Positions 56,656 through 64,000 of a stretch of DNA of 64,000 nt are shown one piece after another (positions within the stretch are counted from its first letter, which is position 1; each line of letters starts with the position of its first letter). The stretch lies in the NCBI RefSeq assembly GCF_040151475.1, contig NZ_JBDKWG010000111.1, positions 1 to 64,000 on the forward strand. Direction: 5' to 3'. The position numbers and the translations under genes were made by a program. The notes beneath the pieces are model-generated. The model ran no database searches, was not told the DNA's origin, and worked only from the letters and a program-made list of their open reading frames with translations. Source of the DNA: CAXBNB01 sp040151475 (GTDB lineage: Bacteria; Bacteroidota; Bacteroidia; Cytophagales; Cyclobacteriaceae).

Positions 56656-59600
56656 TTAGAGTTTTACCTTTAATCCGAACGCCAAAGTCTTAAGTTGTGG
56701 GAAAACACTAAAAGAGCCCCCACCAATTCTTTCAGGATCCAAACCGGGATACTTGGTAAATGTTAATAGATTGTCACCTGAAAAATATACCTGAGCATTC
56801 TTTAACCCAATCTTTTCAACTATTTCAGTAGGTATATTATATCCAATTCGTAGGTTTTTCAATCTCAGATAAGAAGCATCTTGCAGAAGAAAAGTAGATG
56901 TAGTGCCCATAACAGGATTATAACCAGCCCGATAAATGGCAGGATATTCATTGGTAGAACCCGCACCAGTCCATCTGTTATCAGCCAATTCCTGTGTGGG
57001 TGCAGCCCCTTGGACAAATGGTGTCAATCCCCAGTTGACTACATAATTCTTAACTCCCTGAACTCCCTGAAAAAATGCTGAAACATCAAAATTCCGCCAA
57101 GAAACATTAATACTACCGCCATAATAAAAGTCAGGAAAAGCCCCATCAATTACTTTACGGTCTTCAGAATTAATCACATTATCACCATTCTGATCTTTAA
57201 ATTTTAAATCTCCAGGCTTTGGATTATATGGATGCAGAGGTCCTTCATCAATTTCAGCCTGAGTTTGAAAAATCCCTATCCATTCGACCATAAACAAAGA
57301 ATTATAAGGAAGTCCCTCCTGAACAGTATATGTACCCAAAGTAGGACTTAAAATACTTAATACTTCGTTTTTGAAGGTTGATAAATTGAAACTAACATTA
57401 TAGCTTAGCTCTCCTATTTTATGGTTGTGTCCCAACTCAAAATCCCAACCTGTATTTTTCATTTTCCCTCCATTAACTGTTGGAGCTGATAACCCAACAC
57501 TTGCAGGTACCGGAACCTGATATAAGATACCATCCGTTATTTTGTTATACCAATCAACAGTGAATGTGAACAGTCCATTTTTAATGCTGGCATCCAATCC
57601 AAAATCTGTCATAGTTGTTGTCTCCCATTGTAAAGACTGATCTACGAGTCTGTTTAAATTAACTCCTGCTTCTAAATTGGATCCAAAGGGATATGAGCTA
57701 TTTGACAAAACATTTTGATAAGGGTATGTTCCTACATTTTGATTGCCCAATTTCCCCCAGGAACCTCTGAATTTCAAATTGTCTAACCAACTCACATTTT
57801 CCAAAAATGATTCTTCAGAAATTCTCCATCCGGCAGATAATGATGGGAACAATCCCCAACGTGTATCCGGTGCAATTCTGGATGTACCGTCATATCGAAC
57901 ATTGGCTTCAAACAAATATTTCGCTTTGTAATCATAAGACAACCTACCAAAAAAGGACTGAATTGCCCATTCGGAAGCTGTACCTCTTGTACTTTGTCCA
58001 TCAGCAGCACCTGCATTGAGTTCAACAAGGTTATCAGTTGGAAAGGTTATCCTGGATCCCCCCAAAGACCTGTTTTGAGCAGACTCCTGATTATACCCAC
58101 CCAATACACTAATGGTATGATCTGAGTTAAAAACTTTATTGTAATTCATTGTTGAATACAAAGTGGTCAAAAGGTAAGTACTCATATCATCAATTACGCC
58201 TAAATGCCACACGCCATTGTTATGTGCATAGGAGCCATCATTAAAGTAATAGTTATCTACAGCATGCTCATGATTCTTGATAAATTCTTGGTCGATATTA
58301 GCAGCTGCCTTGGTACTCCATGTCAGATCCTTTGTTATATTAACATTGGAATAAATTTGTGACCTTGTGCTGTTACTTTGTGAAATTCGTGATCCTGCAG
58401 CCAACATAGCGTACGGGTTTCGTACTGTCCATTCGGCAATATTATTGCTATACCTAGCCACATATCCGGTAGAGCCGTCTGGCAAGGTCATAGTCGGAGT
58501 ATAATTGGGACCCGGTGCAAAAGTATGCATGACAAAATAGGCCTCATTAAATCCACTCTGAATATCTCTAACCTTATCTTTTTTAACACCTTGGATATTG
58601 GCTCCTATAGTAATCCAATCATTTACTTTTGTTTCAAGAGACAAAAGAAAGTTGTATCGTTTAAAATCAAAAAGAGGCAATATCCCTGGTTGATCTAAAT
58701 AACCAACAGATAAATTATAAGATGTATTCTCATTTCCACCACTGACACTTATATTATGATTTTGAGCAATTGCTGTACTGTATAAGTGATCTGCCCAGTC
58801 ATAATTGGGGTAGTTTATGGGATCATTCGGATTATTCCTATACGCATCTATGTCTGCTTGAGGAAAATATGGCGTAAGACCAGCTCTTGTATTTGCCTCA
58901 TTCCATAATTCCATATAATCGGCAGAATTGGTCACAAGATCAGGTAAAGATGTAGCTTTTTGGGCTTGAAAGTTGACGTGATACTCAACTGACACAGGTT
59001 GGTTTTTACCTTTTTTCGTGGTGATAAGGATTACCCCGTTTGCAGCCCTTGCTCCATATATAGCAGCTGATGCTGCATCTTTCAAGACAGAGACTGATTC
59101 TACATTGTTAGGATCCAAATCAGACATATTCCCTAGAATACCATCAATTAAAACTAGAGGGCTGCTACCAACATTGCTGAATGTTCCGAGTCCACGAATA
59201 CGGAGCTGAGCCCCATCGTCACCAGGAGTACCTCCTCCTTGTGTGACTTGAAGTCCTGCTACCTTTCCTTGTAAGAGGTTTTCAACATTGGGCGTTGGGC
59301 GTTTCATAAGTTCAGAACCTCCTACATTAGTAACTGCTCCTGTAAGATTAGCTTTCTTTTGCAAACCATATCCCACAACAACAAGCTCTTCAAGTTGTCT
59401 GGAATCTGGATACATTTGGACGTTTATTTCACTTCTTGAACCAATTTCAATTTCCTGAGTCATATATCCTACGAAAGATATTACCACTATCTCTCCCTCA
59501 GAAAGCGAAAGTTTATAGTTTCCATCCAGATCCGTGGTTGTACCCAGTGCTGTCCCCTTTACCACGATTGAAGCACCGGGAAGCCCTTCTCCATTCTCGT

Positions 59601-60030
59601 CTGTAACCTTACCTGATATATCAACATCCAGTACCTTCACCTGATCACTCTCAACTTTGTTCTTTTTCCCATATTTCGAGACATAGATTTTATTATTGAC
59701 ACGCTTGAAACTTAGCTTTGAAGTTTCAGAAATCTTATTGAGAAGAATGCCAAGGTTTTCCTTGTTAGACAGGGTTAAATTTAGTCTGTCATTCTTAATG
59801 GTGGACTTGAAATAGCTAAACTCGAAACCGGTTTGCCTTTCAATTGATTCAAACACTCCCTTCAAAGAAGTCATGTTTTTTTCCATGACCACCGAAATGT
59901 CGTTTAGGCTGGAACTCTGACTTTTACCATCATTGGCAAAAATCAAAGTACCACACAAACACACAAAGAATATGACTAAGAAGGAGTTTCTAGACATAAT
60001 CAGTAACTTTTTTGTATAGTTAGAATACAT
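56656..60030 (-). CDS. SusC/RagA-family TonB-dependent transporter with STN domain
   Basis: 1124 residues; the ATG at 59997 (MSRNSFLVIFF) is an alternative start that gives a more ordinary signal peptide. STN about 45-117, carboxypeptidase D-like domain about 133-215, TonB box-like EELVVVGYG, plug about 225-338 (IRGLGTFSNVGSSPLVLIDGI, GARAANGVILITTKKG), barrel ending AFGLKVKL. Import barrel and transducer of the fourth sus locus. Confidence 0.93.
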   Translation of the reverse strand: MYSNYTKKLLIMSRNSFLVIFFVCLCGTLIFANDGKSQSSSLNDISVVMEKNMTSLKGVFESIERQTGFEFSYFKSTIKNDRLNLTLSNKENLGILLNKISETSKLSFKRVNNKIYVSKYGKKNKVESDQVKVLDVDISGKVTDENGEGLPGASIVVKGTALGTTTDLDGNYKLSLSEGEIVVISFVGYMTQEIEIGSRSEINVQMYPDSRQLEELVVVGYGLQKKANLTGAVTNVGGSELMKRPTPNVENLLQGKVAGLQVTQGGGTPGDDGAQLRIRGLGTFSNVGSSPLVLIDGILGNMSDLDPNNVESVSVLKDAASAAIYGARAANGVILITTKKGKNQPVSVEYHVNFQAQKATSLPDLVTNSADYMELWNEANTRAGLTPYFPQADIDAYRNNPNDPINYPNYDWADHLYSTAIAQNHNISVSGGNENTSYNLSVGYLDQPGILPLFDFKRYNFLLSLETKVNDWITIGANIQGVKKDKVRDIQSGFNEAYFVMHTFAPGPNYTPTMTLPDGSTGYVARYSNNIAEWTVRNPYAMLAAGSRISQSNSTRSQIYSNVNITKDLTWSTKAAANIDQEFIKNHEHAVDNYYFNDGSYAHNNGVWHLGVIDDMSTYLLTTLYSTMNYNKVFNSDHTISVLGGYNQESAQNRSLGGSRITFPTDNLVELNAGAADGQSTRGTASEWAIQSFFGRLSYDYKAKYLFEANVRYDGTSRIAPDTRWGLFPSLSAGWRISEESFLENVSWLDNLKFRGSWGKLGNQNVGTYPYQNVLSNSSYPFGSNLEAGVNLNRLVDQSLQWETTTMTDFGLDASIKNGLFTFTVDWYNKITDGILYQVPVPASVGLSAPTVNGGKMKNTGWDFELGHNHKIGELSYNVSFNLSTFKNEVLSILSPTLGTYTVQEGLPYNSLFMVEWIGIFQTQAEIDEGPLHPYNPKPGDLKFKDQNGDNVINSEDRKVIDGAFPDFYYGGSINVSWRNFDVSAFFQGVQGVKNYVVNWGLTPFVQGAAPTQELADNRWTGAGSTNEYPAIYRAGYNPVMGTTSTFLLQDASYLRLKNLRIGYNIPTEIVEKIGLKNAQVYFSGDNLLTFTKYPGLDPERIGGGSFSVFPQLKTLAFGLKVKL

Positions 60031-60065
60031 TACTTTTGTATTTAAGTTAATAATAATTTGACATT

Positions 60066-60103
60066 ACCCTGGGGAAATTAAGGCCAATCAATTTTTCCAG
60101 GGT
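60066..60103. promoter_or_regulatory. Stem-loop in FecR-SusC gap
   Basis: 14-bp stem (60066-60079, 60090-60103) with two G-U pairs and a 10-nt loop in the 148-nt gap ahead of susC. As at 36956-36980 the T run lies on the plus-strand side. Confidence 0.45.
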
Positions 60104-60178
60104 TTGTTTTTTGGTACGGGTTCTGATTGCTTACCCAGTGTCTATTGTAGTTTTTCTTTTCATAGTGTTTTGGTTTAT

Positions 60179-61147
60179 TTATTTTACAATTAATTTTACT
60201 TTTTTGTCGTTGATTACATAATTGAAGTGGGCAGCAAAACTCAACCCTTCAAGTACTTCTTCTAAAGACTCGTTAGAATACTTCACATTTATACCGTGCT
60301 CTCCTATTTTACCCTGCACCTCTATATCTACTCCGTACCATTGCTCAATATCATCCAGCACCTCCATAAAATCATTGGCTTTGAGTACAAGCACACCATT
60401 TTTCCAGCCAATCTCCTCATCAAAATCAAATGTTGCTTTTCCTACCTTCTCATCTACTATTGCCATGTCACCCGGTGTTAGCACCACCTTCTCCTGACCT
60501 TGCTCAACAGACACTTTACCCGTTACCACTGCTACTTTCACCAGATCATCTTTCTTAGCATTTACATTAAAAGACGTACCCAGTACTGTAGTATTAACCC
60601 CTCTCGTCTTCACAATAAACGGCCTGTATTCGTCTCTTTTTACTTCAAAAAATGCTTCTCCCTGTAGTTCAACTACCCGTTGGTCTGCCAAAATGAGACT
60701 CTGAGAATAAGTAATCGTTGATGAAGAGTTTAACCTCACCATGGTGCCATCAGGCAATCTCACTGTAAGGTTTTCTCCACGTTTAGTGTGTTTCACTACA
60801 GTAGAAACTGCTTCTTCATTTTTTGCCTCCTGATCAAAAAATGAGAACAATACAAATGAAGACACAACCATTATGAAAATGGCTGCTGCAATTTTTAAAG
60901 GTGTAAGTAAATTGAAAATTGATTTTACAGGTACTTCTTCAATAGTGGCATCAACATTTTCCCAGATTTTCTCCAAATCTGTATTTACGATTGTTTCTGT
61001 ACTGTCCAAAAGGGCAGCTGATTGATCTAAATAGGAAATGGCTTCCTCATCATTTGTTTCCAGCAGCCTTTCAACTTCTCTACTTTCCAATGCCGTACAT
61101 CGGCCAGCCAGGTACTTTTCAATTAAAGTTCTTTTGTTCTTTTTCAT
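60179..61147 (-). CDS. FecR-family anti-sigma factor
   Basis: 322 residues from the ATG at 61147 (MKKNKRTLIEKYLAG); an ATG at 61171 is in frame but adds an atypical hydrophobic lead. Membrane helix about 84-103 (IAAAIFIMVVSSFVLFSFF), FecR domain (RLPDGTMVRLNSSSTITYS, GEAFFEVKRDEYRPFIVKT, VLGTSFNVNAKK), C-terminal DUF4974-like domain (FMEVLDDIEQWYGVDI). Controls the sigma factor upstream. Confidence 0.92.
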   Translation of the reverse strand: MKKNKRTLIEKYLAGRCTALESREVERLLETNDEEAISYLDQSAALLDSTETIVNTDLEKIWENVDATIEEVPVKSIFNLLTPLKIAAAIFIMVVSSFVLFSFFDQEAKNEEAVSTVVKHTKRGENLTVRLPDGTMVRLNSSSTITYSQSLILADQRVVELQGEAFFEVKRDEYRPFIVKTRGVNTTVLGTSFNVNAKKDDLVKVAVVTGKVSVEQGQEKVVLTPGDMAIVDEKVGKATFDFDEEIGWKNGVLVLKANDFMEVLDDIEQWYGVDIEVQGKIGEHGINVKYSNESLEEVLEGLSFAAHFNYVINDKKVKLIVK

Positions 61148-61238
61148 ATCAAAACAGAAGTATACATCCACTTCTATTTTTACATACCAAAAAAACTACC
61201 GCTTACCTAACCCTGAACAAAAAAAGATGAAAAATTAC

Positions 61239-61775
61239 CTATTCGTCAGAGTTCATGATTTCTCTTAGTATGCTGGATGCCAACCTCATTTGTTTTTCAA
61301 CCATAGTTTCGGAGATGTTTAATTTTGAGGCTATTTCCTTATTGGTCAAATTGGTGTGTATTTTCAGAATAAACACTTCCCTTCTTTTTGGAGGCAATTG
61401 AGCAATGGCTGCATCAAATTGCCTGGCTGCTTCTTCAAAATAAAAATTATTGTTTTCACTTAGCTTTTGTAATATAAGACCCTCATTATTTTCAGTTTCA
61501 ATCCTCTTAGACCTGCTTTTTAGTACATCTATCGCTAAGTTTCTGGCTATTACAATTATATACCCCAAAATATTCTTTTCAGTATCTATTCCCGACCTGA
61601 ACTTCCATAGTTTGACAAAAGTATCCTGTACAACTTCTTCGGCATCTTCTCTATTTGAAGTAATGCGGTAGGCTAAATTGAATATACGTATTGAATGAGC
61701 ATCATACAATAATTTTAAGACTCTCTTTTTTCCTTTTTTTAAACTCCGTATAAGTCTCTGATCTGAATTGTTCAC
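61239..61775 (-). CDS. ECF sigma factor (FecI-like)
   Basis: 178 residues starting at a GTG (61775). The frame is closed by a stop at 61788-61790 with no ATG between, and no early internal ATG is available. Region 2 about 20-90 (YRITSNREDAEEVVQDTFVKLWKF, in part), region 4 about 120-172 with LTNKEIASKLNISETMVEKQM. First gene of the fourth sus locus; its upstream region is shared with the divergent gene at 62178. Confidence 0.9.
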   Translation of the reverse strand: MNNSDQRLIRSLKKGKKRVLKLLYDAHSIRIFNLAYRITSNREDAEEVVQDTFVKLWKFRSGIDTEKNILGYIIVIARNLAIDVLKSRSKRIETENNEGLILQKLSENNNFYFEEAARQFDAAIAQLPPKRREVFILKIHTNLTNKEIASKLNISETMVEKQMRLASSILREIMNSDE

Positions 61776-62177
61776 TTCATAATTAGATTACTCAAACTAT
61801 TGCGGCTTTCATAATTTTGGATACAAATAACCAAACCTCTTTGCAACATATTCAATATTTTAAATATAAAATGAATATTCGAACTAAAATGAATAAATTT
61901 CAATAAAGGCTATCCTAAGACTTTCAGAAAGAATAGGAGTTTTGGAGATTATAGAAAAGCAAATAATGCTAAAAGTGACACCTCTGTAAAAAAATATTTT
62001 TGTATCTGATTTAGTAGCTATACTGACTGTATTAAGCCATTTTCATTTCATTATTCATAAATAGCATTTTTCATCGACCATATTTCAGTCCGTTATCTGT
62101 ACATATAATTTAAATGCTGCAACACTCTTTCAAATCAAATCACTATGTGATACGTTTGTATAGAAATTTGATAAGTT
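61776..62177. other. Divergent intergenic region
   Basis: 402 nt between the sigma gene (-) and the gene at 62178 (+). It holds the plus-strand promoter at 62128-62158. The remainder is AT-rich with no gene, remnant or strong hairpin that I can see. Confidence 0.6.
62128..62158 (+). promoter_or_regulatory. Probable Bacteroidota-type promoter
   Basis: TACGTTTG at 62151-62158 matches TAnnTTTG exactly, and TTTC at 62128-62131 resembles the -33 TTTG box at a 19-nt spacing. The ATG follows 20 nt later. Confidence 0.5.
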
Positions 62178-63596
62178 ATGGATTCATCATTTAAGATACT
62201 CACCACCAAGGAAAAAGCATTAACCATTAATCTAAATGAGAAAATCTACGGAACCCTTGCTGAAATAGGTGCAGGACAGGAAGTGGCCATGAATTTTTTC
62301 AAAGCAGGTGCAGCTTCCGGAAGCATTGCAAAAACTATGTCGGCTTATGACATGACATTTTCTGATGCCATATATGGTGAAAGTGAAAGGTACGTATGCC
62401 AGGATAAGTTGTACAAAATGCTGGACAAGGAATATCACTTACTATCCGAAAGGCTTCACATTCGCGGAAAAAGAACGAATTTCTTTGCCTATGCCAACAC
62501 CGTGGAGGCACTCAACTATAAAAAGACTAACAACGGGCATGGATGGATCGGTTTGAGATTTCAATTGCATCCTAACACTGCTCCCAACGATTGTATTCTT
62601 CATGTGGTGTTAAAAGACAATGATGCCCTTTGGCAACAGGAGGTGCTTGGCAAAGTAGGTGTCAATCTCATTTATGGTTGTTATCACTATTCCGATCCTG
62701 AGGAACTGATTAATTCTCTTATTGACAATTTCAGTAAAGACCGCATAGAGATAGACATGTTCAGGTTGAAAGGGCCGGATTTTCATCATGTGGACAACAG
62801 GCTTATGAGCCTTCTTCTGGTAAAACAGGGACTGACACAGGCCACTATGTTTGATCAAAACGGAAAAGTTCAACAACCGTCAGAAGCATTGTACAAAAAG
62901 AATATTTTGGTGCTTAGAGGCAGGTTTAGACCAGTAACCTATGTTACAGTGGATATGTTCTTAACAAGTCTAAAACATTTCAAAAAATATACGCAGGCGG
63001 AGAAAAAAGATGTTGTGGTATTAGCAGAACTCACTCTGAACGACCTTTCTTCTCAGGGAGAAATTGACGAAGCTGATTTCCTTGATCGGGTAGATTTACT
63101 TTGCTCATTGGGGCAAACGGTATTAATTTCAAATTACCCAGAGCACTATAAACTCTCAACATACCTCAATCAGTTTACCAAAAACTCTCAGGTCGCATTT
63201 ATACTAGGCATCAACAATCTTGCATTGTTATTTCAAGAAACGTATTACAAAAATTTAAAGGGAGGAATACTGGAGGCATTTGGAAAACTGTTTTTGGGGA
63301 ATGTAAAACTGCTGGTATATCCAAGCCTGAAAGAAGAAGATGGAGAAGGGCTAAACACCTGTGCTAGTTTTACTCCTGCAGAAAACCTCAAGCACCTTTA
63401 TGAGCATTTATATAGCAATGGTTGCATACAAGATATTCCGAATGCCAGGGTGGAAAACCTCAAAATAATTTCAGACGATGTACTTGCTCTAATAAGGAAA
63501 GGCAATACTGGTTGGGAAAAATTTGTACCACATAAAGTGGCAGACACCATAAAAAAGCAATGCATGTTTGACTACCCCTGCAAAGTGTCTGAATAA
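62178..63596 (+). CDS. Conserved protein of unknown function
   Basis: 472 residues, no signal peptide or membrane helix, so probably cytoplasmic. Visible conserved-looking motifs: NEKIYGTLAEIGAGQEVAMN near residues 20-39, FFKAGAASGSIAKTMSAYD, FSDAIYGESERYVC, a Gly-rich GHGWIGLRFQLHP, and FILGINNLALLF late. I recall similar long proteins in other Bacteroidota but cannot give a reliable function; database names for such proteins vary and I do not adopt one. It has its own promoter and faces the C-terminal end of the next gene with only 7 nt between stops. Confidence 0.75.
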   Translation: MDSSFKILTTKEKALTINLNEKIYGTLAEIGAGQEVAMNFFKAGAASGSIAKTMSAYDMTFSDAIYGESERYVCQDKLYKMLDKEYHLLSERLHIRGKRTNFFAYANTVEALNYKKTNNGHGWIGLRFQLHPNTAPNDCILHVVLKDNDALWQQEVLGKVGVNLIYGCYHYSDPEELINSLIDNFSKDRIEIDMFRLKGPDFHHVDNRLMSLLLVKQGLTQATMFDQNGKVQQPSEALYKKNILVLRGRFRPVTYVTVDMFLTSLKHFKKYTQAEKKDVVVLAELTLNDLSSQGEIDEADFLDRVDLLCSLGQTVLISNYPEHYKLSTYLNQFTKNSQVAFILGINNLALLFQETYYKNLKGGILEAFGKLFLGNVKLLVYPSLKEEDGEGLNTCASFTPAENLKHLYEHLYSNGCIQDIPNARVENLKIISDDVLALIRKGNTGWEKFVPHKVADTIKKQCMFDYPCKVSE

Positions 63597-63603
63597 TAAT
63601 TAG

Positions 63604-64000
63604 TCAGGTTTTTTGTTTTTTCTTTTTAGCAGCAGGAAATAAAATATTATTCAGGATTAATCTATATCCGGGTGAATTGGGGTGTAAATTAAGATCGGTA
63701 GGTTCCTCACTTACAAAATGCTGGTAGTCCTCCGGATCATGCCCTCCATAGAATGTCCAGAATCCCTTCCCAAATACTCCATGTATATATTTTGCTTCGT
63801 CAATGGACTTGGTTTCTCCCATTATCACAACATCGGGTTTTACCAGTTTATTCTTAAAAGAAGTAGTTTGGCCCATAAATCCTTTAATGATATGTTCATG
63901 ATTTTGGGTAAGCATCGTAGGAATCGGATCCCATTTTGCCGAGAATTCAAACAATGAGAAATAATCGTTTTGTTCTGTCAATCCTCTCTGCGTTGGAGCT
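63604..64000 (-). CDS. C-terminal end of a conserved Bacteroidota protein (N-terminus outside window)
   Basis: The frame is open from the window edge to the stop at 63604, about 131 residues. A TTG at 63981 could serve as a start, but the frame continues upstream without a stop (APTQRG), so the gene is taken to run past the edge. The C terminus has GGHDPEDYQH, then TDLNLHPNSPGYRLI and a Lys-rich end. It resembles the end of a long conserved exported protein often labelled asparagine synthetase B-like in Bacteroidota; that is recollection, not proof. Confidence 0.6.
   Translation of the reverse strand, partial: APTQRGLTEQNDYFSLFEFSAKWDPIPTMLTQNHEHIIKGFMGQTTSFKNKLVKPDVVIMGETKSIDEAKYIHGVFGKGFWTFYGGHDPEDYQHFVSEEPTDLNLHPNSPGYRLILNNILFPAAKKKKQKT

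Noticed and set aside
1..64000. tRNA, rRNA and CRISPR arrays
   Set aside because: None was recognised on reading both strands; no regularly spaced direct repeats were seen in the gaps.

Overview
The window (low GC, almost all genes on the minus strand) is from a member of the Bacteroidota. The evidence is four SusC/SusD pairs, each behind its own ECF sigma factor and FecR anti-sigma factor, outer-membrane lipoproteins with short signal peptides, DUF1735-type surface glycan-binding proteins and promoter boxes of the TAnnTTTG type. A free-living Cytophagales-like organism is my best guess below phylum level; that is inference.

Layout. (1) 1-17019: about 17 kb of consecutive minus-strand genes for exported proteins: four proteins joining WD40-type beta-propellers to a C-terminal caspase-like (peptidase C14) domain (one cut by the window start), one propeller-only protein, and two TPR proteins. 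Two TPR + propeller-caspase pairs form a tandem duplication (17019-12718 and 12622-8330). (2) 17495-20547: a Tat-exported Gfo/Idh/MocA oxidoreductase (+) and a CstA-family transporter (-). (3) 21010-28029: sigma, FecR, SusC and SusD without enzymes. (4) 28518-38626: sigma, FecR, SusC, SusD, a GH18 endoglycosidase-like lipoprotein and two DUF1735 lipoproteins with a LamG-like or an F5/8 type C domain, an arrangement like Bacteroides N-glycan loci. (5) 38807-54108: sigma, FecR, SusC, SusD followed by an exported redox cassette: polysaccharide pyruvyl transferase-like protein, very large FAD oxidoreductase, FMN-binding protein, Gfo/Idh/MocA oxidoreductase and a TIM-barrel isomerase. Three carry intact Tat signals; the isomerase has a Tat leader broken by a stop codon. 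(6) 54387-55025 (+): a DUF1080 (3-keto-disaccharide hydrolase-like) protein. (7) 55144-61775: sigma, FecR, SusC, SusD. (8) 62178-64000: a conserved protein of unknown function and the C-terminal end of another gene.

How the genes work together. Each SusC has an N-terminal STN domain, the module that reports substrate uptake to FecR, which then releases its sigma factor; the four loci look like independently regulated glycan-uptake systems. The cassette in region 5 suggests that imported sugars are oxidised or isomerised in the periplasm, perhaps by 3-keto chemistry. The caspase array is the least explained part: all its products carry Sec-type signal peptides, the protease domains keep their His/Cys dyads, and the three complete ones carry an EF-hand-like loop near the C terminus. 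Two of the array's genes are preceded by the same 20-bp palindrome. No tRNA, rRNA or CRISPR array was recognised.
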